Source: Callaeas wilsoni
Lineage: Eukaryota; Chordata; Aves; Passeriformes; Callaeidae
Length of the DNA stretch: 64,000 nucleotides
Assembly (NCBI GenBank): GCA_013398955.1
Contig: VWPU01011770.1
Coordinates: 1 to 64,000 of the forward strand
Reading direction: 5' to 3'
Shown here: piece after piece, positions 49,583 to 61,479 of the stretch
Layout: every line of letters starts with the position of its first letter
How positions within the stretch are numbered: position 1 is the stretch's first letter
Position numbers and translations under genes: made by a program
Notes under the pieces: generated by a model
Database searches by the model: none
What the model was told of the DNA's origin: nothing
Seen by the model: the letters and a program-made list of their open reading frames with translations, nothing else

Positions 49583-50619
49583 TACAACAGTCAGAGCACT
49601 GTTGAGTGGCAGTTGTATTTCTCCCAGTCTGGGCAGGGTGGGGAAGGGAACAGGGATGCTTTTGTGAGGGCAGCAGAGGGGTGGTTGTGCCCTTGTCACT
49701 GCCTGGGGTGTGCCATGGGCTCTGGGTCTGTCTGGCACAGAGGGATGCCTCCCGCTTGGCTGCAGGAGGCAGCTGTGTCCAGCCCTGGGAAAGGCCTGTT
49801 GTTGCCTGTTCTGTGGTGGCTGGGGCATTCCTCTCTCTGGAGCGTTCCCTCTGACATCTCCCGCTAGCACAAACCTCTCCCGTATGTGCTTAAGCTAAAG
49901 AGAAACAAACCCAACCAAATGCCTTTCAGAGTCAGTCCTCATTTTCTGGTGCTGCTTGTCCATCTGGTACAGACAGGACTTTGCAAGAGGCTTCCTGAAC
50001 AGCGCTGGGTGTGTCGCTGTGTATAGGAATTTTATAAGAACTATTTGCATCAGTGTAACAGCATTTCAGAAAGTATCTCCTTTAGATCAATTCAAATGCT
50101 GGTGAAATAAATGGACACACAGGTCAGACAGTGATTCATGGACAATGCTAATCATCTCCATGTCTGCTGAACTGCAGATTACTCCAGTATTGCTTTCTCA
50201 GCGCCACACTCCCACAGGAAAGCTGAAACAGAATGTTGGTCAAACAGGACAGGCAGGAGATTTTCCTGTGAAAAGCAGTAGCTGCCAAGGCCTAACCATT
50301 GAGAACTGATTTTTTTTTTTGTAGATGGAAACCTAGTGAGGCACACCTGTCTGTCATATTTTGGATTCTGACTAACTTGGAATGCTTTTGTGATGGAGAA
50401 GTTATTAGCTTTACACAAAAAATCAAACTTCTTGGTTTATGGGAGGAGGAAATAGAGAATTTATCGAGTCTGTGAGATGTAATACAGAGACAGCTGAAGT
50501 GCTTTAGATTTGAGTCTTAAGCCATCTGTAAATGCTGGAAGACTGAACAACCATTGAGATCAGAAGTCATGCCTGAAGAGCAAATCACTCCTCTAGAGCA
50601 TTTGTCATCAGCTTATCTC
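49583..50619. other. Unique non-coding DNA
   Basis: A GC-richer patch (49610-49870) is open on several frames of both strands up to 123 codons, without a recognised product. A T10-type run lies near 50311-50320. Nothing else is recognised. Confidence 0.45.
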
Positions 50620-50765
50620 AAAATGCTTCTTAAATGAGGCCACTTTCCTAATTTCCCATTCAACAGTTGAGCAAACAGGCATGGAGAATGACATGAGGAA
50701 CAGGCTGACCAGGGTGGAGCCAGGACCTGAAGTCGTTCATCCTGAGATGCAGAAGGAAAGTTGCC
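50620..50765 (-). repeat. MIR-like SINE fragment (minus orientation)
   Basis: On the plus strand, CCATTCAACAGTTGAGCAAA (50657-50676) and CAGGCATGGAGAATGACATG correspond to the MIR antisense text CATTTTACAGATGAGGAAAC and AGGCACAGAGAGGTTAAGTG. GGTGGAGCCAGGACCTGAAG (50714-50733) matches AGAGCCGGGATTCGAACC-like antisense head sequence. The upstream CTCAAAATGCTTCTTAAATG fits the antisense tail. Strongly diverged; assignment from remembered consensus. Confidence 0.5.
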
Positions 50766-50969
50766 CTTGGAGTCTCCCTGCCCTTGAGGTTCCCGTTCTG
50801 GAGCTATGGGAATGGTCCAGTAAAGATGCTGGAGTAGTTGTGGTGTGTACCTGTGTGCTTGCTCTCTTCAGCCCCTCTGCGGCGCAGAGATGTATTGTAT
50901 TCGTATTGTATTTGATGTACCAATACATCAAAGGCTGAATGGTTTTCTGATTCTCTTTCTAGGAGCTCT

Positions 50970-51090
50970 TTAGAATAGATTAGAATAGAATTGAATCAAA
51001 TGTCACCTTGAAGGAGACCTCAACTTCTTCTTGTGGCTCTCTGTGGTGGCCAGGATCCCTGACTGCCTTGCAGAGTAGGCATGAGTAGTG
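50970..51090 (-). mobile_element. Probable CR1-type 3' tail (minus orientation) with TAGAA repeats
   Basis: TAGAATAGATTAGAATAGAA (50971-50990) followed by TCACCTTGAAGGAGACCTCA (51003-51022) resembles the start of a minus-oriented avian CR1, which typically reads TAGAAT repeats, then TCACCTTGGAAGAGACCTCT. Further text degenerates quickly, so the right boundary and subfamily are uncertain. The alternative is a chance pentamer microsatellite beside unique DNA. Confidence 0.4.
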
Positions 51091-51379
51091 TTTAACACCC
51101 TGTGCTCTTCTGAAGGTATTTTTCCTCATGATCCAGCCCTCAGGGGGACATGCTCTTGCCTCAGTTTTGTGCATGGAAGCATGGGACTGGGAAATTGTGG
51201 AACAAGACAGGAGAACGGATCTCATGCAAAGTTTGGGTCGAGTTTGTGCAGGAAGTCCCAGAGCAGGGCACTGAGCCCATTTGCCCAGCCTAACCAAATC
51301 ATCACTCCACACTAAGCCTGCTTAGTTCTGCCTCCAAGACTTGATTCATGGCCCTGGTCCCTCTAGTCTGGGATTTAGT
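51091..51379. other. Unique non-coding DNA
   Basis: No recognised feature. Overlapping open frames on opposite strands (50980-51315) lack family resemblance. Confidence 0.4.
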
Positions 51380-51600
51380 GATGTAATTCCCAAAAGTTTT
51401 GATTGATGGAAAGCCAGAAAGTGATTAGAAGATCTTGCAATGTGTTAACAAATCACTCACAGATGAATGTTGATTTATCTGCAATATAAATCACCCTAAA
51501 TGAAATGGTCTGATTTATCCAGCTTACTTGTAGCAGGAGGGACTGATTTAGTGATGATGAGCCCAGCCATTAGTGTACCATGTTCATAAATCGCAGTGGG
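51380..51600. promoter_or_regulatory. Candidate cis-regulatory patch with PBX-type and TGATTTAT motifs
   Basis: TTGATTGATGG (51399-51409) fits PBX/HOX or PBX/MEIS composite sites. TGATTTAT occurs at 51471-51478, inverted as ATAAATCA at 51486-51493 (7-nt spacer), and directly again at 51511-51518. The inverted pair forms an 8-bp hairpin. The surroundings are unique and AT-rich with no CpG. Enhancer function is inference only. Confidence 0.3.
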
Positions 51601-52239
51601 CATGTGTTAACCTGGGATTTATAAACCCAGTCAGAGTTTCTGACTTCACCCTGTAGCTTTGATGTTGGGCACCTTGAAAGTTCTGTCAGCTGTGAGAAGT
51701 ATTGCCAGGCAGAGGACACTATTGACACGACCTTACCAGGGATTTCCTCTCTTGGAGCCTGGGAATGCTCTGCACTTTTGAATTTGGAGATCAGATCAAT
51801 AAGCTCTTTTTCCATTTCTCACTCCCAAGTCAGGAGAAAGAAGAGACATGGGAGAGTCCTTTCTGATGGGCACATGGGGGAGAAGGGAGGGTGGGGCTTT
51901 ATGCATCTGTCTGTGGTAATTGCTGGTTCATTTATTGCCTGCTGCTTTACGTTTAGTGGAGTCCCGGGAGATCAGTGTTGGGAAGAGGGAGACAGGATTT
52001 AAAGTGAGAAGGAATTGCTACCGTCCTTCAAGCTGACTTCCTGAATTATTCAAGATGTGGTGTTTCGCCTTGTAATTCTCACACTGAGGGTAATAGCTTT
52101 GTAACTGAACCTGGCAACTGTGCAGAGAACCAGGCATCCTCCCCTAGCCTCACCCCAAAAATTTACTTTCAGGTATGTGCTGCACAGAATAGGTTTTGTG
52201 AGGTATGAAATCCAGCTGTGGTTTTGCCCTGCAGAGCTG
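51601..52239. other. Unique non-coding DNA
   Basis: No supported gene or recognised repeat. Confidence 0.45.
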
Positions 52240-52690
52240 TGAGCTTTCCATCTTTATAAATTTTTATTTTACAGTAGTACTGGGCTATAGGGAGCCATAA
52301 TTGGCCAGCTCTGTGATAAAGATGTGTCATTTATGATTTTCCACCAGAACATCCAAGGTGCAGGAGTTTCTGGTATGTAGCAGTTGCTTTTAAATGAAAT
52401 TACTGATTTCGTAATTGCAGGTAGGCATTGCTTGCTTTAAAATGGAAGATGGCTTTGGCTGCTGGAACAAAAGAGAATTTTAATTAGATCGGGATTTAAA
52501 GCAAACTGTCCCCCACCACACTCTTCCCCAATGCTAGGTAATGCCAGATGAGGCTCGATTATAATTACAGTGTCATGAGTGTTAAAGCTTTCTAATGCAC
52601 ATAACGATGCTTTAAAAATGACCCCCCGCACATGGAGATTTATCAAGTTATTATCATTGCTGCATGTCTACATCAATCAATCAGAAACAG
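52240..52690. promoter_or_regulatory. Candidate developmental-enhancer-like patch
   Basis: Within 450 bp there are many homeodomain-type words: CGTAATTGCAG (52411-52421), TTTTAATTAGATC (52478-52490), ATTATAATTACAG (52558-52570), and an ATCAATCAATCA run (52672-52683) that overlaps two PBX-type TGATTGAT sites on the other strand. Isolated CpGs and a GCATAACGATGC-like word lie between them. The density and variety resemble vertebrate conserved non-coding elements near developmental genes. Conservation and activity are not demonstrable from one sequence. Confidence 0.35.
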
Positions 52691-52779
52691 AGCTTCAGGG
52701 GGGCTGAGGAAACTCTCTGAATTGAATATTCTCCTGAGACCCAAAACTGGACAGGCTGACTGAGTTTCTGGACTTAACG

Positions 52780-53202
52780 ATGCATTTCTCCCTTGCCTGT
52801 GGTCTGATCCTGGGTGATGCTCAGCAGGAGGGGTGGCTGTACAGCCCCTCACTGGGACTGAGTACAGAGGAACTTCCCGTTCCCCCCAACAGGAGCGTTC
52901 TTCCCAAAAGGATCACGAACGATTTGCCTGTTTCTCGCACTTGGGGCTTGCTCCTGCACCAGCCAGGCATGGCAGCCCTGCCGTGGAGGAGGTTTGCTGG
53001 GCTCTCTGAAGCAGCAGGTTTTGACAGGCTGAGGACCTTTCCCAGGTCTCAGGGTTGGTGTTCAGGCTCTCTGCTGCAGTGCGACCACCTGAACAGCTTC
53101 CAGATTGCAGAGGGCCAGTGCAAACCCAGACAGAAATTTTGTAAATTAAAGGCTGTAGAGGTAAAAAATTGTGATTGTGAGAAAAGCTTTTGTGAACAAT
53201 AA
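52780..53202 (+). other. Unrecognised 140-codon open frame ending in AATAAA, doubtful
   Basis: An ATG frame runs 52780-53202. The N-terminus (MHFSLACGLILG) is hydrophobic like a weak signal peptide. The C-terminal 40 residues contain six cysteines, several in CxxxxxxC or CDC spacings. The stop codon lies inside a canonical polyadenylation signal AATAAA (53198-53203), followed within 25 nt by GT-rich CTGTGTCTGTC, so a transcript 3' end here is conceivable. I recognise no family, and the middle is low-information. It could be a terminal exon of a long non-coding RNA or a chance frame. Confidence 0.15.
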
Positions 53203-56146
53203 ACTGTGTCTGTCACTGAACACTGTTGCAATTTCTAGCATTTACTAGGAACATCCAGTGCCACAGAGAAATATTAATTCTCCTTTTTTTCCCTCCAGTT
53301 ATCATCATCACTGCAAGTAGCACTGTTCACAGTTCTGCTTTTGTCTTTAGAACTGATAGCTCTCTGTTTAACAACTGTAGGGAAATCTGGGGCAGTCCCA
53401 TTTTTGCTTAGTGACACTGGGAGCACTAAATGTTGCAATGAAATCCCAGTTCTCCTGAAATCAATAGCAACATTTTTGCTGACATCAGAAGAGGCAATGT
53501 GCGTTTGTGGATGCTTTCAGGTTTTTCCTGGAAAAGCTAAAATAAGGCTAATCTGATCTCAACTGATGTAATTTAAACTGAATAATTATTGTACAGTGGT
53601 TCTGAGATCCCCGAGCAGATAAGATCATCTTGTAAAGAAAGGGCTGCACAAGGCAGTATCAGACTGCTCCTCAGATGTTATGATCCTGGCCACAAGTCAG
53701 GAGATGCTTAATGTATGTTTAACTTCTGAGCTCACAAATAGCTCCTGTGACTTCAGGGAGAGGACTTGCATGCCTAACCTTCTGGAAGTGCTGAAATTCC
53801 CAAACCACGCCTAAATTAAGATCTAATACACACACAGCCTTTCTTGAATTTTAGGTTTCTCTGCCTGGCAGCCCTGACCTTCTGCAAGCCTGTGGAGGGC
53901 TGATAACTTGTTTTTGTAGATAGTCCCAGCCAGTTCAGTTAACCTAGCAACGATGATGGCTTCAAAATTCCAAATACAGAAGATCCTTAAACTGTATGGA
54001 CTGTGCTTCCCTACTTCTGGGAATTTAAAGAGGGAGAATGCTGTTAAGAGGAGCACTGTGTGTGACTGTAAAATGTAACTACAGCACAATAAACCTTGAT
54101 CACTTATTAACATATCTAGCAAAACTGGAGCAGAATGGAGGATCTGGCAGAGCCTTCCAGAAGTGCCCAGGGCACACTGGGGTGTGTGAGGCTGTTCTCT
54201 GCATTGTACCTTGCCACCTCTCAGGAGTCACCTGCTCGTGTCTGGGGAGGCAGAGGCAAAGCGGTGTGTGGAGAGAAGATGGATGCTCTCTTACAGAGAG
54301 CTTTTTTCATTTTTTTCTTTGATTTCTTCTTGTTTTTTTGCTTAGATCAGTGTTGAGATCAAAGGCATTCCGATGGGACTGACAAACAACTTTTTTTTCT
54401 GTGGGAAAAAAGGAAGAGAAATCCAATAAGTTATTTTGCACAACTTTCTACTGTACCAGCCATGTTAATTGAGTTTGCTTCTGTGATTAAACTAAAATGG
54501 ATGTTGATCATACTTTTGGACAGGCTTTTGGCTTCTGCCCTGTGAAAACCGCGTCCTTCAAGTGAGAGTTTGGTCTTTAGGGCTCTTCACCAGGCAGCAT
54601 CTTCTAAGCAGTCTCACCTATGACTGGATCAGCTGTTTACCATTATTTTTGCTGTGTCAGTCCCAAGAGACCCACTTGCTGACTCTCTGGTCACGTCACT
54701 GTGCCTCTGAACAGCTCACCAAATATGAGGTAATCACCATGCTGGTTTTCCTTTGGTACTTCCTCGAAACCCCTCTCGGCTGGGAAGTGGATGCATTGCA
54801 CTTACCTGGCACTGGGCAGACAGGAGCTGAGGATTGGTTTCTGTGCTCTCCATTGCTTCAGCTCTCTGTCCTTTCCTCTCCCTTACGGGTGTGCTGCCAG
54901 TAGCAGGGGTTGTAAGTGGTGCAGGACAGGGGCAGGCATCCTTCCTGCTTGTCCATGCAGAATGGTGCTATGATCCCTCAGCGAGTGCCTGGGAACTAAT
55001 ATATTGATTAATTCCTGCTTGGGGCGATAGTAGTAGGAATGAGGCACAGATGCCTTCAGAGGATCTGTTCCATTGCTGACCAGTGTGCTTTGAACAGTGG
55101 GTTCCTTTCAGCTGTGTCTCTCCCCACATGTGTTTTATCCATTTTCTTGTTCTTGATTTCCTTCTCTCCTGCCATTTTCCTTTAATATTTCTACCTCATG
55201 AGGCAAGTAAGGAGATCATCATAAGCTCCAAGGAGACAAGGATGAGTTCACTAGTGTTTTAGTCATGATAAACAGTCATTCAGCATTGCCAGGCTTTCAG
55301 AGGAGGAGAGATCTATGGGCAGAGATTACCATTTCCTTAATGAGAATGTCTGCATAAACCATCATACAATCCAGCATATAATCCTTCTCCTTTTCCTCTC
55401 TAAAAGTTTGTGTCACTGCAGGAGAATGCTTTTGGGTAGTTATTCCCAGAATTTACAGACTTTCCTGATGCCTCCCTGCAGATATGCTACAGGAAAATCC
55501 CACCTGGCAATTCATGCTGGAGAGCAAGTGTGGGGCAAGTGTCTGTGATGGAGAGGCACAAATTATCAGAGCCTGAATTCAGCAAGATGCCATTTTTCTC
55601 CTCTGGGCATTCCTCCTTGCACAGCTTGCTGTATTTGTGGCCTAGTTTTAATGAGAGATTTTTGACAATGGTTGTGAATGCTGACATTTTCCTCTATTTT
55701 TTTTTTCTTCTTTGGGTTTGAGCTGAGCACACACTGGAGTGAGGAAGCTCAAGAGTGTCAAACTCAGTTCTACTGACAGCAGGTATCATGTCCTAGAGTC
55801 TGCTTTATAAATGCCCAAAGATGGTTAAATGTTTCTTTCCCCCATTATTTCTATTGAAAAGTAGCTTCTGCCTCATCCTTCTGGTCACAGAAACATTATA
55901 ATTTCCAGTTCAAATTTGCTCATGGCCTTTTTGTTCTTCTGTGGTTATTTCTAGTCACTGATCTTGACTAGCTATTTTTCTTCCTTGGTGTTTGCCTTTG
56001 AGTTATTTCTGGATTGAAGTGATGACCCTTCTCAGCCTCTGTTTGGTTAAGCTAAAAAAAGCTGGCTACTCTGGTCTCTCTGAGAGGAATGTGCCTTATT
56101 CTGATTATCCTACCAGTCTTCATCAGTCTCTGGCTTTTTTTTACAA

Positions 56147-56177
56147 CACACACATACTGAAGATCAGTATGTGTGTG
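56147..56177. repeat. Perfect 14-bp inverted repeat with 3-nt loop
   Basis: CACACACATACTGA (56147-56160) and TCAGTATGTGTGTG (56164-56177) are exact reverse complements separated by AGA. The stem could extrude as a cruciform or fold in RNA on either strand. It is shorter than a typical microRNA precursor, and flanking bases do not extend the pairing. A palindromic duplication of a short GT/CA run during replication is the simplest origin. Confidence 0.95.
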
Positions 56178-58985
56178 CTGAAGAGGGCCCCCCACAACAC
56201 CCTGTGTGTCCTGGCTGGTTTCCCCAGGTTCTGACTGTTTTAAATGGCTTTGCTCATCACAAGAGTCACATGTGATTTTCAGTAAATACATGTTTTTGTT
56301 TTTTAAACCGAAACCCCAACCACCATTCACTGAATGTAAAAGCAAAGTCTTGTCTGTGCAGACTAAGGAATGGTGTGTAATTCTTTGGCAAGTTAAAGGA
56401 TGGGATTTTTGCTGGCACAGTCCAGGTGCTGAAAGTATTTAAATAGTTTGATTGCCTTGCTCTGTGACAGCAGAACAATTATTGCCATGAGTCCTTTACA
56501 ATTGTCTGTTCTACTTTAAGTTCAGTCTCTGCTTCTCTAGGCAGGATCCTGTTCTGTAGTAACGAATGGAACATTTAAATGCAGTAGTTATGGGTTGTGT
56601 CTGAACTCTCTCATTATTTGCAAATCACTGCAAAAGCTCCCAAACCCGATGCAATAAAGTCCATGTTAGAGTCTATTTTGCCAGGCAGCCCAGGTGCTGC
56701 ACAGGGTGAACCACTGTGAGCCTGATGCGGTGAGGTCAGAGAAGATCAGTCCCTGGTCTGCAGAAATTAGTGAGTGAGGTTATTGTGCCATTTGAAAGTA
56801 TGGGAGGTGCAGGTAGGAACTAAGAGCTTCAACGTAGTCGTAAGCCATAGGTCAAAATTTCAGTCAGGGTAACAGAGGAATTGATGGCACTGTGTTGGCT
56901 TTCTGCCAGCTGAAGATTGGGCCTAATACTTGTTTTCCCAAGTAAAAGGGTCCAGTCAATCAGGCAGCCTGCCTGGACAACAAAGGAGCAAAACAGATTT
57001 TAATTGCCCGATGGCCATTCTTTCAGCATAGATCTGTGCTTATATGCCAGAATAATTTCGGTTTGTGTCTGACACAGGAGATCTGACTTGTGGAAGGACT
57101 TCAGTCTGAGCTGTTTTTCTTGGAGGACTGGGGAAATGAGGGCATATCCTCCCTGCCCTTAGAGTATGCATCTGAAGACACCTTTCAGGTAGGAATTGTT
57201 TTCTGTTGGTGGCCAGAAAGGTGAATGATGTGCTATCTCTCTTTAAACTAACGTGAAAGGGGAAGGAAAAGAGAGAGAGAGAAGGGACATAAAGGTCCTG
57301 AAGGGCTTTCTTCAGCCTGGCTTAATTTGGAGGTGACACTTCATATGTCAATTTAAATTAAGCCGTTTCAAACAGCACCCACCCCAGAGCCTCTGATGCA
57401 CTCTTCAGACAGCAAGTGTGGGGCACACTGGGTGACTGACACAGTTGAGGACAGAGAGGGAGGGAGCAGCAGGAGGAGCTGAGATGAAGTGTTTCATGGC
57501 AGGGCTGCTTTGTCCCTTGCCATGTGTGATCACATGTAATTACCAGGCTGTAGTTCACCCCTGTTTTCTTTATCACACGTTTGGGCCTAGTGTTCTGGTG
57601 TGTTACATCCAGGTATCTCATACTTATGTCATGGTTTTCTGCAGCCCTTCTGATCTAAGTCAGGTTTAAATAGGAGTCTTGAATGGGTGTTGAACAGTTA
57701 ATGTTCTAGAAAGCTAACACCTGCATCTGCAGCCTTGTCCCCTCCTATGCAGCTGAATAGCATTTCATGATGGCAGGGAAATAATTCAGTACAACCAGGC
57801 CCTGCTCTGTGGGAAATGAATAAGCTCAAGTGAAGTAGAGGTCACTCATGTTAATCTGAAGCAAATAGGATTGTGGGACTGGGGGAAGAGGGTGAGCCCT
57901 CTTTTATGTACAAATTCTATAGCTCAGAGGCTTAGGAAACACTTAATAGTAAACATTTGCAAAGAATCCATGCCATTAACCTTTTCGGAGAGGAGAGACA
58001 AATGGTTTTCCTGCTTCATTTTGTGCAGGTCTTGCATTTTGGTACGTATGCAAATCGTGCTGGGTGGCAGTGTCTCATACAAATTAGCTTGAAATGCAGA
58101 GGCAGCCATGCAAGCAAAATGGCTTGTCTTTCCCTGCAGCTGCAATGAGACTTCTAGCACAGGAGAACCAGGCAGGGAGAGAGCCTGATTTGTAAGGAAG
58201 CATCAGGAAGAGAGAAGAAAGCCAGAAATCCTCCCAAAATGCTGTCCCACTAGCAGAAATCTTTGTGTCCATGCTACAGTGCTGCCCTGTGTTTTTGATG
58301 ATCTGAGGAGCATCCAGCACTGTTTTATTTTCCTTTGGGTTTTGGAGTGTCCTTATCCTGACTTCTCAAGGCAAGGAAATATATGATCAGCTCATGGCTG
58401 TGCAGAACTGGGTAGGTGATGTTTGGGAAGAAGAGATGAACAGCAGTTTTCTGAGATCAGGACTGAAATGGGCATGGAAGATAACACAGATGTGAAACAT
58501 AAGCAGGCACCTTTGCAGGAATATTGACTGCTCATTGTAAAGACAGTGGGTGAGGGCTGGGCATTACATTGTGCTGCTGCTGTTCTCTGTCCCACATCCT
58601 TTGTGGGTCTGTGAATCAGTTTTTTTCACACTGTTTAACAGTAGCTACAGATACACCTGCATAGAATCATCCTAATTATAAATCTAATATGTCTCCAACC
58701 CCTTTGCAATATTTCTTTTATGAGTTGGGTAGGCATCAGGCATTTACATTTCCAGGAATGAGTCCCCTGTTTTCTCCCTCTTATACTGTGTTTTTCCATG
58801 AAGTGTACGAGGAGCAAGTATCCAGCAGGATGGACTGAGTCTGACTTTCTGAGTCTGCAGTGTCTCTTGGTTAGCATGGCAACAAGACCAAATGTTATTT
58901 AATTTTAATGATAGGTGACAGCAAAACAGAAGAGAAAAGGGAATGGAAGCTGATCAAAGTTCATAAAGACGTGTACTTCCTTGGG

Positions 58986-59001
58986 TTTTTTTTTTTTGCA
59001 G
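58986..59001 (+). other. Strong splice-acceptor-like site
   Basis: T12 followed by GCAG gives an excellent 3' splice-site match with the AG at 59000-59001, followed by CCAGACC. The open frame covering 58981-59163 ends just before TAGGTGCAG (59161-59169). No coding potential is recognised, so this may be a non-coding exon start or a chance T-run. Confidence 0.2.
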
Positions 59002-60989
59002 CCAGACCTTTCTGGAGTTCTGGCTGTTTTGACCCCGCTGTGCTGGAGTGAGCCAGCAGTGCTGCTGGGCTGGACTGTGGGGGGCTCGGAGCAAGTGTGT
59101 GCAGAGCACTCCAGCAAGCAGGGAAAGAGGCTGCTTGGCATTGCCAGCTGCTTCTCTGTGTAGGTGCAGACACTCCTTGTGTTCAGGGAGGTGAGCTGTG
59201 AGAGAACAGTGATGTGGCTGCAGCTTCTCACCGTGCCTCGCTGGATTGGTTCCTGCTTGCTCTTTGATCTTTTTTCGCACTGAGTAACAGGCAGCATGAC
59301 TGCAATGTGATGCTCTGGCTGCAGACTGCATTGTCTTGTTGAAAAATGAATTGCCTCAGAGCCTTCAGTCTATCTCCTGAGCTATTTCCTGTTACAACTA
59401 GGAAAGCTGGGATTTCCATGTGATTTTGAAGCTCAGAGTTCTGATGTACAGTGAAATCCTGTCTCTGTGTTCATTCATTGCTGCTTCTGCTCCCTTCTTT
59501 TCTCTTCCATTATCTCAAATGCTTTTGGAAACTTCCTTTACAATGCACTGTATCGTCTCACTTGAGTTCCCTTCTGTGGGCATCATAGTTCAGTAGGAAA
59601 TGCAATGCTGGTTTGAAATGTTTGCAGACAAGATAGGGAAAAATACATCTGTGAGTTATTAGGGGTGAGAGTAATGTCTTTTACCTTTGGAGCTTACAGA
59701 TGTTTTTTGCTTTTTCATCTGCCAAATACTTACACTTTCCAGCACTGTCTGCATCCGGAGGTCGTGTCTTGGCAGGGAATTATGTTGGGCGTGCAGCCTG
59801 GGTGAAGCTGCCTTGGGCATCTCCTGAGCTCTCTAGCCCTGTGGCTCAGCCCTTCCGCCCGCTTGTATCGGTTTTAGCGTTTCACCTCCGGTCACTCGTG
59901 AACTGATTCTGTAGTGGGAGACTTTGGTATTTTATTTTGTAACTGTTCATGCTCACATGAACTGCGGGTTTCTGTAAGAACCTGGGCTGTCCTCTTCCCT
60001 CGTTACCTGAACACCCCCTTCCCCCAGCAGTGACAGCCTGTGCTTGTGACACATCTGCCTCTGCACAGTGGTGGCAACAGCTGGGTTTTTCCAGAGAGTT
60101 CCTGATCAGACCTCGCTGGAGATTAAGCAAGTTAAGTCCAGATTTTTCATTGACCAGACCATTGCCCTCTATAAACGATTTTTAAACAAAACCCCGTTTT
60201 TTAATTGTGGTAGAGTTGTCCCATTTGTGAGGTGTTATGTGTGGAGGTCAAATCTTTGGTTAATGTTTCATTTCCGTGGCCTTTTGTAAATTGTGTCCAT
60301 TCCATTCCTACGGTGTTCCTGGCAGAAAGGGAGGAGAGATAACATAACATGAGTAATGCCCTCATTTCTCCAGCTCCCCTGTGATACAGAGATACATGAT
60401 TGCCACTTGTTTTTGCAGTTTTTGGCAGAAATAGTCTTTAACTCCAGCCATTAAAAGCATATTGGACTCGTGTTGGTTTTAATTGCTAAGGTGCAGGAGC
60501 TGCTTTCTAGAGGTGCCAAACACCTGGGAACTTCATTTGAAATGGCAAATGTTTGGTGCTTCTAAAATCGAGTTTACTGCAGAAGGAAGCATTAGGAGGA
60601 GGAGCCTTTTGTATTTTCATTGCTCTCCTTCTGCCTTGCAGGCATCCATATCCAGTGGTGCTTTCCATGAGCACAGCTGGTGCCGTACTGCAATCGCTGG
60701 GTTTCCAGCCCCATCACAGGGCTGTTCCACTCTCTCCACGGTTAGAAGGTGTTTCCTTATCACCACAACATTTCCTACCTTGCAGCTTAAACGTATGGAC
60801 AACCTATACCTGCTGCCAACATCATCACAGAAGAAAGGCAAGATGCAAAGCTGTATTTTAATTAGGCCACAATCTAATTAACTCACCTGTGAACACAGGC
60901 AGACTGCACACTGTGATTTTCTTGCTCATTTCCACCTCTTTGGGGATTTATTACCAATCTTTCTCTCTCTGTGGGAAGAACCTGGAATC

Positions 60990-61095
60990 CAGGAGTTTTG
61001 AGCTCTGTTTCTGGCAGTGCTATTGATTCACTTCTGACTTTGTGTAAGTCTCTTTGGATTTTGTTTCTGGGGCTTTATAAATGTAGGAGAGAGAT
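60990..61095 (+). repeat. MIR-like SINE fragment (plus orientation)
   Basis: GAGCTCTGTTTCTGGCAGTG (61000-61019), then TGACTTTGTGTAAGTCTCTT (61037-61056), GTTTCTGGGGCTTTATAAAT (61063-61082) follow in order the MIR segments I remember as GGCTCTGCCACT, TGACCTTGGGCAAGTCACTT and GTTTCCTCATCTGTAAAAT. Diverged and truncated. Confidence 0.5.
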
Positions 61096-61479
61096 GAACA
61101 CACTTCCTTCACTTCTCAGCATTGATTGTGAGCTCTAATTAACACTTAGAAAGGAAGGGGCTTTAGATTACAGGGGGCTGCAGATGTATATTGCTGTGAG
61201 AATATAATTAATAAATAATAGCACATATGGTACAAGAGTTCCCACATTGCATATTCCAATGGTTTATTTTCATTATTTGTTTACTGCATACAGTCCGTAT
61301 CAGTCATACTATATATCTCCTTAATTTTTCATTACTGCTTGAGAAAAACCTGAGTAGGAAACACTAATATTTCCCTCCTAAAGTACTGATTTAATGGTAC
61401 TGTGATCCCAGGTAAAGGGAAACTCTTAGAGTGTCCTGCTGGTCTTTTGGTGCCAATTCTCAGATTCCAGCTCTCCCAT

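Larger units (their letters stand above)
53203..60989. other. Long unique non-coding stretch
   Basis: Nearly 8 kb without a supported gene. Included are a SINE-tail-like word at 53596-53616, a pyrimidine-rich tract at 54299-54340, the hairpin at 56147-56177, a short GA run near 57271-57280, and an acceptor-like T12-GCAG at 58986-59001. Frames reach about 130 codons and overlap on opposite strands (58905-59331), without family resemblance. Confidence 0.4.
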
